Shown here one piece after another: positions 40,901 through 54,060 of a stretch of 64,000 nucleotides of DNA. A program made the translations under genes and the position numbers. Under the pieces are notes generated by a model. The model ran no database searches, had not been told where the DNA came from, and saw only the letters and a list, made by a program, of their open reading frames with translations. The DNA comes from Metridium senile (Eukaryota; Cnidaria; Anthozoa; Actiniaria; Metridiidae): NCBI GenBank assembly GCA_949775045.1, contig OX459104.1:3807486-3871485 (forward strand). Reading direction: 5' to 3'. Within the stretch, counting starts at the first letter, position 1. Every line of letters begins with the position of its first letter.

Positions 40901-43900
40901 ACACCACAAGGACCAACCACGCTGGATACACTGCCGGACAGTGTAGTATAGGGCAGGGCGATATGGGATTCCCAGGCGAACACCATAAATGGAAACACAG
41001 AAATGAAGTCAATAATGAATTGAAATGCGTTCGGTGTATAAGTGAAATAGCCTATGGGAGTTAAGCTAATGACAATGATGAAAATCATGATAATGATGAT
41101 GATGCTCATAATGTCCATAATGATTATGTTGTTGTTGTTGTTGATGGTGATGATAACGATGACAAAGATGACGATTATAATGATAATAAAAATGAAGCTC
41201 ATGATAATGATGATGATATTGATGCTGATACTTCTGCTGGTGTTGATGATAATGATGATCGTGATAATGATAATAATAGTGATGATGATGATAATAATAG
41301 TGATGATGATGATAATAATAGTGATGATGATGATGATAATAATAGTGATGATGATGATGATAATGATAGTGATGATGATTATAGTGATGATGAAGATGAT
41401 AATAATAGCGATGATGATGATTATAATGATCGTGATAATAATAATAATAATAACAGTGATGATGATTATAGTGATGATGAATATGATAATATCTATGATA
41501 CTTACTCTTTGAGCAAGTTGGTCCTTCATATCCACGAGCGCATGTGCATTGGAACGAGTTGATACCGTCCACGCAAGTACCGCCATAGCGACAGGGGTTA
41601 GGCGAGCAGTCATCGCGATCTATCAAACATAAAATAATAAACGGGTTTATTTTAGCCAATGATAAATGGGTTTATTTTAGCCAATGATATACCGGTTTAC
41701 TTTAGCCAATGATATGCCGGTTTACTTTAGCCAATGATATGCCGGTTAACTTTAGCCAATGATAAACCGGTTTGCTTTAGCCAATGATATACCGGTTTAC
41801 TTTAGCCAATGATATGCCGGTTCACTTTAGCCAATGATATGCCGGTTAACTTTAGCCAATGATAAACTGGTTTGCTTTAGCCAATGATATACCGGTTTAC
41901 TTTAGCCAATGATATACCGGTTTACTTTAGCCAATGATATGCCGGTTTACTTTAGCCAATGGTAAACAGGTTTACTTTAGCCAATGATATACGGCTTTAC
42001 TTTAGCCAATGGTAAACAAGTTTACTTTAGCCAGTGATATACCGGTTTACTTTAGCCAATGATAAACCGGTTTATTTAAGCCAATGATATACCGGTTTAC
42101 TTAATTTAGCCAATGATAAACAGGTTTACCGTAGCCAATGATAAACAGGTTTACAACAGCCAATGATAAACCGGGTAACTTTTGCCAATGATAAACCGGT
42201 TTACTTTAATAAAAAAAAAACTTACTTAAGCCAATTAAAAACAGCTATTCCTTAGCCAATGATAAACCGGTTTACTTTAGCCAATGATAAACCGTTTTAC
42301 TTTAGCCAATAATAAACCAACAAGTTTCGTTATCAAACGATAAACTAGTCTAAGAATGGTACTTACTCTTGCTGCAGTCACCTCCTTCAAAGCCTTCTCT
42401 GCATGTGCACTTGTAACCATTCACCAGATCGACACAACTAGCTCCGTTCATGCATTTATTGTTCTTGCAATCATTGGTATCTAGAAGAAACAACACGATA
42501 AACTATAGTTAATAGAGAGGAATGGTTAGGAAACGTGGCAAACTTCAAACAACTATCTCTTTGTTCAACTATTTTGAAGTCACTCGACATTGACCGTGCA
42601 CATCAAGTCTCAAAATGGCGAATAGTTGCGGTAAATGTGTTTGAGTTTTGACTTTTATCGACAAAAATCGGTGGTTTGTGGGTCAAATATTGCTTCAGTT
42701 CCGTTGAAATGCATAATTGATATATTTTGCGTTGCTTTATATTTTCGAAAACAAACAGCAAGCACTTATTTAGCTAAAACTAAAATCAAAGGAGATATTT
42801 TAAGAGATACTTCAACTCTTAGCGCTGGGCATATATCTATTAAAGATAATTTGTGAACGTTCCCGAATACACTGCACCGGCGTTATTTTAAGCCGAAAAA
42901 TAATGAAAGTCAGACTCATTAATCGGTTTTCCGAGGATGTAGCATTTACTGTAGACTGATGACCCTCGATATAGTTTGTTTTTAATCTAGAAAAGAGATA
43001 AACGCTAAAGATTCTATTCTATTCTATATTATTCTATTCTATTCTATTCTATTCTATTCTATTCTATTCTATTCTATTCTATTCTATTCTATTCTATTCA
43101 AATCTATTCTATTCCATTCCATTCTATAGTGTCACGTGAAAGTACGGTTCAACACCAACACCGAAACAATAGGCCGGTCCTTTGAAGTTTGCCGGGTTTC
43201 TTAACCATTCCCCTCTATTAACTTCGATGTTAAACAGATAAGTACAACATAACCAAGACAACACCCACAGAGCAATTACATATGTTTGCAATATTTGCTG
43301 CCGTGCGAACGAGCAAGCATGCATTAAACAAGCATGCGCATGCATTCAAGTTATAAATTGTGAAGCTTACACTTTCGTTTTGTTAACACGGTGCTTGTTT
43401 CGTTGATGCATAAAATGCCTGTACAATGGTAAAAATAACATTGTAAAGTATCTTAGATAAAGTCAACGCACTACCTACTACAGCTATTCGCATTATTTAT
43501 TTAATTTCCTATGTAAGTTGGCAATTTGTTACAAAAAGTAAATAAACACTTTATTTATGTATTCGAAAAGTTGTAATTTCTTGTTTTTCCGGTCCTCTAT
43601 ATAATGTTGTGATAGTTAGCTAAAAAGGGAAATGTTCAGGGTTTTTAGCCCATTCTTACAGCAGGGTCTGAATGGGGTTAACAGTTAACTGAGAAACGGC
43701 TAAAAAATTAACTGTTAACTGAGAATTCCGTGTCTTTTTAGGATAACTGTTAGCTGATATTTCTTTGTTTTTAATTAATAAATTTATTAAACTATACTTA
43801 AACACTCCTGCTCGTTTATTAAACTATACATAATGTATTTTAAGGCACCTTCATTTAAAGAATATATATTTTTGTTCCTATTCCAGTTTTATACCACGTA

Positions 43901-46900
43901 ATGTTTACAGTGCGTTGTTCAACGAACAATAAACGATTTCTAAAATATTTCTGGGTGCCCACGGTTTTTTGATTCGCACTGTAATTGGTGATTTATCTAT
44001 TTTATATAGTCATGATTCTATAGATAATGTAAGCACATTCAAATATATTCTGGATAACAACTGACACAAATTTAATTATTTCATAATTAACTTTCAAAAT
44101 AACAAGTTGTTCATCCTTATACATTTTTCTTCATTGACCAATTTATACAGTTTTGTTACTGTTCCAGTTTTTATACCATGTTATGTTGAATTCTTGATTT
44201 ATCTATTTTATATATTCATGATTCCATTGATTATTGTGAAGTTAATAAATTATATTCTTCACTAAATAGTCCTCAAACTCTTACAAATTAAATCATTTTG
44301 TAATATTTTCATGAAACAGTACCACATACACCTACTTGCAGTAAGGTTGTCATACAAAATAGAACATTTGTCACAAAGAAAATAGAACATTTGTGATTTA
44401 GTGCGAAAGGAATTAATTAAAAGACAAAAGAGAGAGTTCAGCTTGAGTGGTCTTCTTTTGTCTTTTAATTAATTCCTATCGTACTAAATCACAAATGTTC
44501 TATTTTCTTTATAACAAATGTATATTTTTGTATGACAACCTTACTGCAAGTAGGTGTAAATAGTCATTGGTTAAGTATGCTCACTCTGTTTTCCACTCTA
44601 CCCGAAATTTAAAAAATGCTTATCTCAAAAATCTCCTCGCCCTATAACTTCCATTCATCTTCATTTAATGATTATCAACAAACTACAAAATCAATATTCC
44701 GACAATTCGCCATTCTATATTTACAATGTACTTGTTGCATGCGTTATGAGGCAGCATGGTGCTATATAGCTACCTATTAGGTACGCTAGTTAAAGCAATA
44801 GTTCAAGCACAAGAAAGAGTGTTTCCATTGAAAACCGAGGCGCAGCTGAGTGTTTGGATAGAAGAGGTAACACTCTTTCAAGTGCTTGATCTGGCTTCTC
44901 AAACCATTAATAATTTTTGAGAAAATTCAAAAGTTGTCCAGATTTTAAATAGCTGATCTTGTAATCTTAGATTTAACATGATTAAGACTTGAAATAAAAG
45001 TCTAAATAATGTTGAAAAATTCTCGTTTTTTTTTCATCCAAAACTTGGATCTAAACAATGTTTTCCCTTCTCGGACTCTTCTTTTTTATGATGTAGTGAT
45101 TTCAATTCCTTTGTTTTGTCCTCATCAATTATAAATGAGTTTGAGAGATATGTTTTCCATTTATATATACAGAGCCGAGAATATTGTCATAATGCATAAA
45201 GAAACTCGGTCCTGTTTGAAAAACTCAAAAGAAGATATTACAGGATGGGGAAGAGGGGGTATCCATCACGAATCACGCGCCGTTTTTCATGATTTCACGG
45301 ATCACGGAGTTACGTAAAGCCTTTTCACGAATCAAAGTTTTAGAACTCGCGATGTTAATTCTGATGTTTCTACCAGGCAACGTGTTGCGCTCAGTGTTAG
45401 ACGTATAATCAATATTAACTGGACCTAACAGATAACCAAAGAATAACACGGATAGCAATAAACGTCTCATTTTACACAACCGTTTATATGAAAAGCTGTC
45501 ACGTTTTCACGGATCACCGATGCTGTAATCACGAGTCACGACAGTGAAAATCTGTAGATCAAGGGTAACGGGCGAAGATGATTTCACGGATCACTGCTTA
45601 AAGGTTTTGCTTTTCACGAATCACAGGCCAAATTTAGAGTGAAACACGGATCACAGAAAACCTCTTCCCCAACCTGATATTATATAGAGACCTTGGTTGA
45701 AGTTATTTCGACTAAGAGTTTGGTCTTAAAAGAGTACTCAAAGAAACTTTCGCTCAAAGTTCACAGTTCCCTGCGCCATCTTGCAAGGTAGCCGGGCCTT
45801 TACATCGAAGCGATATGAACGTTGAGCTTGCAATGACAGAGAGCTTTCAACACCCTGAAGGACAATTATTCATGTGTTTCTATCATTGCAAGCTCAACGT
45901 TCGTCTCGCTGGCGATGCAAAGGCCCGGTTACTATTCTTCTGTCTTCCCTTGAGCCTTTGCGCATACATTCTTGTACGAACGTGAGAGAGGACTGAGGAC
46001 GAGTCAGTTACTTACTTTTGTCGCATTTGTTTCCTTCAAATCCTTCTACACACTGGCACTGGAAGCCATTGACTTTGTCGATACACTTGGCACCATTGGC
46101 ACATGAATTAGGACCACAGTCATCAATGTCTGGAAAAGAAAAGGAAGATAAATTATAAAATAACTATTGAAACTCACACATTTTGACACAGGGAACCAGG
46201 CTTTTGGTTGCTTTGCTTAAAAAAATCGCTTTTGCATATACGCGTACGCGTAGATTTTTCGGGATTCCTGTGGTGCCTAGGATACCTTTGTAAACAGTTT
46301 ACGTAATCTCTGAAATCCGACCTCTGTGAGTGGGACAGTCGTTGGCTTGTAATCAGATCCGGTGGTAATGAACTTACCAACGGATCTGATTACACACCAG
46401 CGACTGTCACGATATGTAGCGCAAATCTCCTAGGCACCACAGGAATCCCGAAAAAGCTATGCTATTGCAAAGCAACCAAAAGCCGGGTTCCCTGTGATTT
46501 TGATTGGATGAGGCGTGTGTTTTATGAGATAGATATGTAGATAGATATGAAAACATTGCAATTCACTGAAAATACGATGCGAATACTTTTGTAATAAAAT
46601 ACCATTATTATTATAATGCGGTTCATACCTGTTTCACAGTTCTTGCCAGTATATCCAACAAGACAGGAGCAGCGATAGCCATTCACCTCGTCGATACATG
46701 TTGCTTGATTCTGACATGGATTGGAGCCACACTCATCGAAGTCTTGGAAAGATTGGGGTAGAGTTAATCGTGATTGGCGTAAAACATAGACGAATTTCAT
46801 AAATGGCCGCCACTAATTATCATAATTTTTAAAATTGATGTTTTAAGAAAAAGAAAGCTATCATATGATCAAATTTGCAAGAAGATATAAGAGTTTGAAA

Positions 46901-47364
46901 AATCAGAAAAACACCAAAACGAGGCATCAATGGCCTCAGCAGAAAATTACATACACATCTCTACTGTTTTATTGAGCATAACTTCTTTGGTATTTTAGCC
47001 AGAGCATCAAAACCTTCCCAACATATTATTTCAGGAAAAATCATTTTCCGGTACATATTATGGTATTTATGAAAGTGGTCTTTGGATTGATTCGAACTCA
47101 TTCTTGTATTGGGCAACAACTCAACAATAAAGATGTTTGATAACAGTGAAATCGTAAACTGACATAACCACAACTGACGAAACATTATTCTTATTAAACT
47201 CTGCTGTTATTAAATAAACATTGGTATCATTTATCGCCATCATTATCATTATTATCGTCACCATCGTCATCAGAATCTTTCTTTGTCATTATTATCATCA
47301 GTTAAGATATCATCATCAATATTAAGATCACCATCATGTTTATAACGATTATCATCGTCGTGGA

Positions 47365-47409
<45 letters not shown>

Positions 47410-49532
47410 CGTTATCATCATAATCACAATCCTCATTATCTTAATCTTCATCGTCCATATCATCATCATCTTCGTTATCATCATCATCTCCGTTATCATC
47501 ATCATCTCCGTTATCATCATCATCTCCGTTATCATCATCATCTCCGTTATCATCATCATCTCCGTTATCATCATCATCTTCGTTATCATCATCATCTCCG
47601 TTATCATCATCATCTTCGTTATCATCATCATCTCCGTTATCATCATCATCTCCGTTATCATCATCATCATCATCTCCGTTATCATCATCATCTCCGTTAT
47701 CATCATCATCTTCGTTATCATCATCATCTCCGTTATCATCATCATCTCCGTTATCATCATCATCTTCGTTATCATCATCATCTCCGTTATCATCATCATC
47801 TCCGTTATCATCATCATCTCCGTTATCATCATCATCTCCGTTATCATCATCATCTCCGTTATTATCATCATCTCCGTTATCATCATCATCTTCGTTATCA
47901 TCATCATCTTCGTTATCATCATCATCTTCGTTATCATCATCATCTCCGTTATCATCATCATCTCCGTTATCATCATCATCTTCGTTATCATCATCATCTT
48001 CGTTATCATCATCATCTCCGTTATCATCATCATCTTCGTTATCATCATCATCTCTGTTATCATCATCATCTCCGTTATCATCATCATCTCTGTTATCATC
48101 ATCATCTTCGTTATCATCATCATCTCCGTTATCATCATCATCTTCGTTATCATCATCATCTCCGTTATCATCATCATCTCCGTTATCATCATCATCATCA
48201 TCTCCGTTATCATCATCATCTCCGTTATCATCATCATCTTCGTTATCATCATCATCTCCGTTATCATCATCATCTCCGTTATCATCATCATCTTCGTTAT
48301 CATCATCATCTCCGTTATCATCATCATCTCCGTTATCATCATCATCTCCGTTATCATCATCATCTCCGTTATCATCATCATCTCCGTTATTATCATCATC
48401 TCCGTTATCATCATCATCTTCGTTATCATCATCATCTTCGTTATCATCATCATCTTCGTTATCATCATCATCTCCGTTATCATCATCATCTCCGTTATCA
48501 TCATCATCTTCGTTATCATCATCATCTTCGTTATCATCATCATCTCCGTTATCATCATCATCTTCGTTATCATCATCATCTCTGTTATCATCATCATCTC
48601 CGTTATCATCATCATCTCTGTTATCATCATCATCTTCGTTATCATCATCATCTCCGTTATCATCATCATCTTCGTTATCATCATCATCTCTGTTATCATC
48701 ATCATCTCCGTTATCATCATCATCTTCGTTATCATCATCATCTTCGTTATCATCATCATCTCCGTTATCATCATCATCTTCGTTATCATCATTATCTTCG
48801 TTATCATCATTATCTTCGTTATCATCATCATCTCCGTTATCATCATCATCTTCGTTATCATCATTATCTCCGTTATCATCATTATCTTCGTTATCATCAT
48901 TATCTTCGTTATCATCATCATCTTCGTTATCATCATCATCTCTGTTATCATCATCATCTTCGTTATCATCATCATCATAATCTGTAACTTACTTGTCTGG
49001 CAGTTAGTACCAACATAGCCAGCAGCGCATGAACAATCGTATCCATTGACCTTGTCTGTACAGCTTCCACCATGTAGACATGGATTTGACGCACACTCGT
49101 TGATGTCTGCAAACAAAAATATCAGCATTATCATCATTATCATCATCCTCATTATTATTATCATTATTTTACAAAAACACAAAATATAGGTTGGAGTTTT
49201 TTTAAGCCGTTCAATAAACTCGTTTATCGTGTTTTATCAGGTCTAAAACTATGTGGCTTCGCCGCGTGGTTTAAATCCTGATAACACACTCCTGCTCGTC
49301 TACTAAACTATATTTAAAACATGGTACAAAAGAAAAAAAAAAAAACACAACAATTTACACAACAACTGAGCCACGAATGTCCTAGTTGTACTAACCTTGA
49401 TCGCAGTTCTTTCCAGTCCATCCGGGTTGACACGTACAGTGGTAAGCGTAGATTTTGTCTGTACAGGAACCATGTACACATGGTTTGGGAGCACATTCGT
49501 TGATATCTACAATATAAAGTATCAACCGTTTA

Positions 49533-49571
<39 letters not shown>

Positions 49572-52500
49572 CAATCAGCCAATCGATCAATCAATCGATC
49601 AGTCAATAAATCTATCAATCTATCAATCAATCAATCAGCCAATCGATCAGTCAACCAATCGATCGATCAATCGATCAATCAGCCAATCGATCAGTCAGTC
49701 AATCAATCAATCAGCAAATCGATCAGCCAATCGATCAGCCAATCAATCGATTAAACAACAAACTAGACAGACAATAAACAAGTCAGTCAGCAATCAAAAA
49801 ATTTATCAATAATCAATCAATCAGTCATGATCAGTCACTGAAATTGTCAGCCAGTCAGTCATTTAGTCAATCAGCCAACCAATGAATGATTCAATGAATT
49901 TCTCCCTACTTTCCTTTCCTTTCCTTCCTTCCTTCCCTCCTCCCTTCCTTCTTTCCTCCCTGTCTGCTTTCTCTCTTTTCCTCTTTATTTGATTTCCTTC
50001 CTTTCTTCTCTCCGTCATTTTCTCTTTATTTATATATCCATGCTTCACTTAATAAATCTTTATGTAACTGACAATGGTCGTCTTTGTACGTCTATAAAAG
50101 TAGCCTGGGTAGCAAGCGTTTGTTTTGGGGGGAACGAGAGAAACTTGTTTTTTTTTGTACTCGTTTCGCGCGGCCATATCGTTAACACAGCTATCCCAAA
50201 ACAACTAAAAAACAACTTTCTCCCGTCCCCCCAAAAGAAACGCTTGCTACGCGGGCTACTGTAAAAGCAAGGTCCATACTTACTTATTTCACAGTGTGTG
50301 CCCTCGTATCCATGTTTACAGTCACACGTGTAGCCATTGACAAGGTCATTACACGTTCCTCCATTAACGCATGGGTTGACAGCACATTCATCGATGTCTG
50401 AGAATCAAACAAATAAAGTTAAGAATATTAAAGTTGTCCTTCAGTAGCATTGTGTGTAATTATAGGAGTAGATTTAAGACTATATACTACTTTTTTATAT
50501 TCAAATCTTTAGCTTTCTCGGACACCGAAATCATCAGAAGATCGAGTGAATGTTGTCGGTGCCTGACGAAAGCTAAAGATTTGAATATAAAAACAGTAGT
50601 ATACATCCTCGGGAACCCAGGGGTATTCTTCTGTCGCTCGTTTCTCACTTCCACAAGATATACCCCTGGGATCGTAGTCTGTTGGAGCTTGTTCCGGAAG
50701 TCAAAATTCAGCTCTTTCCTGATTGGTCGACCTTATTAGGTCGACCAATGAAAATCAAGATAACCATTCAAAGAAAGTCGTTAAATAAGTTTGAATTTTG
50801 ACTTCCGGAACAAGCTCCAACAGACTACGTTCCCAGGGGTATATGTTGTGGAAGCGAGAAACGAACGACAGAAGAATACCCATGGGTTCCCGAGGATGAG
50901 TATTATATGGCCTTAAATCTACTCCTATAATAAAGTCACCATTAATGAAATAGAAAACGCGCATGCGTGCTGTGCGAATATAAAATGCACGCGGGAGAAG
51001 TGTTAATAGATGAGCGACGCAAAGCTGAGTAAATCTCAAATCCTCTCGAGTGCTTTGACAACTCAGATTTATATTCATAACAAGCACAAAACCAGCATTC
51101 ATTTCGGTCTTGGCTTGATGGTTGTTGCTTAAGCCGCGACAACGATTTCGGCAAAAAAGTGCGCATTCCAAGATGAACAATTTTGTCATTTACAATAGAT
51201 CTTTTCACTGGTCACGTTCACAACCTTAGCCTCGATAGCGTTTAATATATTCTTAACAATTTATAAATATATATAAATATTTGACAACCATCACTCCCCG
51301 TCGGGGCTCTTCCGTGAGATTCACTCACACTTACTCACACTACATTCAATATTTACAACACACAACTCGGATAACCAGGAGAAAAAAACCTCGTGTCATT
51401 AGAGAGAGAGAACAACACATCAAACACTGTCAAACTCTATTCACCTGTCGTCCGAGCCGGGAATCGAACCCATGCTACAGTGGTGAAAGTAAAATATCAA
51501 GCAGAAACAAAACAGCATAAAATCTCCACCCCTCCCCATCAAATATCAAATGGTCAGTTAAATCATTTTAAGATGACGTCATACCTCGAGTACAGTTCTT
51601 TCCATTATATCCTGGCTTACAAGTACATCTGTAATCATTGACGTCATCGGTACACATTACACTGTTCTTACAGGGGTTGGGACTACAGTCATCGATATCT
51701 ATGGATAACAAAACAAATGGATGAATGGATGAGAAAATGTGTGGATAAATGAATGAATGGATGGATAAATGAATGAATGGATGGATAAATGAATGAATGG
51801 ATGGATAAATGAAAACAATGGATGAATGGATGAGAAAATGAATGAATGGATAAGAAATTGGGTGGATAAATGGATGAATGGATTAATAAATGAAAGCAAA
51901 AATAGATGAATGGATGAAAACAAAAATGGATGAATGCAAGAATAAATGAATGAATGGATGCGAAAATGGGTGGATAAATGAAAGAAGCAATGAATGGATG
52001 AGAAAATGGATAAACGTACGAAAGCAATACTGAATGAATTGATAAATAAACGTTAACGATTGAAAGCATTTTGTTGAGAATTTTGTTGACCTCCTACCAA
52101 CATATGTGGCTTCCTAGGTCAGTTGGTAGAGCATTGCACCGGTTCTGCAAAGGTCATGATTATGGGTTCAAATCCCGTTGAAGTCCCGAAATTTTTTTCT
52201 GGCTTCTATAATTGCAATTACATTAATTGCTTTATATTTCGCGACGATCATACCCATACACAATTTAATAACCGCTGATCAGACCAACATAAATGCACTC
52301 TAAGTTTTTGGTCAAACTTGTTTCCAGTATTTCTTCATCAGGCGATGGATCTATTAATAACTAAGTGGATTGAATGATTCTAAACGGAAACATTTGACTT
52401 ACTTTTCTCACAGTTCTTTCCATAATATCCTGGTTTACACTTGCAGTTATAATCGTTGACTTTATCTTCGCAAGTCCCTTGTCCAGGTATGCAAGGGTTG

Positions 52501-53843
52501 GGGTTACAGTCGTTCTTATCTGAAGAAATAGAAATAAACATCAGCCTTATAGAGTATCATAATAGCAAATAGTTTGAAAAGAGAAAAGTTTGAACGCCAA
52601 ACTAACTTATACACAACTTTAATTGGGTGGCCACGGTAAGGCGCGTTATGCTGTAAATTGGTGAAAACAAAGAATCACGTGTCACGTGTTGTAGTGTTAA
52701 TCTCTACTTTACGTGGACAATGTGGACAATGGTTGTATAATAAACACCAAAACATCACGCAAACTACATCAATATAATTGGCAATTAACTTGCATTTTAC
52801 TATTCACACGCGCACATTGTAATTTGAAAATGGTCAAAACTCAAGTGGAACCACGAGCGCAGCGAGAAAAGACACTTCGATTTGTTAAATTGACCAAGTT
52901 TCAGAACGTTTGGCAAAATAGAAAAAAAAATATGAGCATCCAAACTCTGCAAAAATTACAGAGAAATGTATGGTGTCCTTCCAAAACGTCCTTCCAAACC
53001 ATACATTCTTTGTATTTTCTTAAAAAAAAAAAAAAAAAAAATACCATAATTTCGTTGCAATCTGCACAAACTTGTTCAAACTTTCAATTCTTATTAATTT
53101 GTATTTGTTCTTTCACGTGAAGGGGTTTATTTTTGAATTAAATTAATTTTGAGAAAATCGATTCCAGTCCCTTGCTCGATATGAAAAAAGGCTAATTATG
53201 AATCATAACATAAGTTAAATCAAATATGACGTCACTCGTGGTAATATATATAGATGTCATGATTGGCTTACTTGTTTCACAGTTCTTTCCCGAGTATCCT
53301 GTCACGCATGTGCAGTCGTAGCCATTAACTCTGTCATGACAAATACCATCGTGTTGACACCTGCTGGGATCACAGTCATTGATGTCTAAACGAACAACAA
53401 GAAACACAGAATGGATAAATTTTATCGGTGAACCGTCGTCACTCGCCTTTTTGAGGTTCACTCCATAAACACAACCACGAAGGACAAAAATAAGTAGGTA
53501 AGTAGGTAAGTATTTATCAGTTAGTAAGTATGTAAATTAGAAATTAAGTAGGCATATAGGTAAGTAAGTAAGTAAGTAGGTAGGTAAGTATGTGTGTAAG
53601 ACTAACTTACCAGTCTTGCATGGTAAGTCTGTCAGTAAGTAATTATAAGTAAGTAAACAAGTAACTAATTGATTAAGTAAGTAAGTAAGTAAGTATGTAT
53701 GTATGACTAACTTACCAGTCTCGCATGGTAAGTATGTCAGTAAGTACACAAGTAAATAATTAAGCCGGTAAGGAAGTAAGTAAGTAAGCAAGCAAGTAAA
53801 CAATTAAGCCGGTAAGTAAGTACACAAGTAAATAGTTAAGCCG

Positions 53844-53890
<47 letters not shown>

Positions 53891-53983
53891 CACAAGTAAA
53901 TAATTAAGCCGGTAAGTAAGTAAGTACACAAGTAAATAATTAAGCCGGTAAGTAAGTAAGTACACAAGTAAATAATTAAGCCG

Positions 53984-54060
<77 letters not shown>

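Larger units (their letters stand above)
42481..46015. other. Longest intron in the window (3.5 kb)
   Basis: It contains an ATTCT microsatellite, two MITE-like elements (44327-44558, 45760-45935), a cluster of TCACGGATCAC motifs (45264-45660) and AT-rich sequence. A nearly palindromic CAAGCAC.AGAAAGAGTGTT / AACACTCTTTCAAGTGCTTG pair lies at 44814-44894. I found no EGF exon inside, so adjacent modules EGF-23 and EGF-22 are joined across it. Confidence 0.65.

Noticed and set aside
47302..49182. 626-codon minus and 560-codon plus frames
   Set aside because: Both translate the 18-bp ATC minisatellite. The minus frame is continuous with EGF-25 only because there is no stop between the exon donor and the repeat.
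52108..52185. Functional tRNA-Thr gene
   Set aside because: The imperfect D stem, an acceptor of only six pairs and an over-long variable region argue for a SINE head or tRNA pseudogene.
52713..53120. 135-codon plus-strand frame
   Set aside because: It spans a poly(A) run encoding poly-Lys, with no recognisable domain or splice support.
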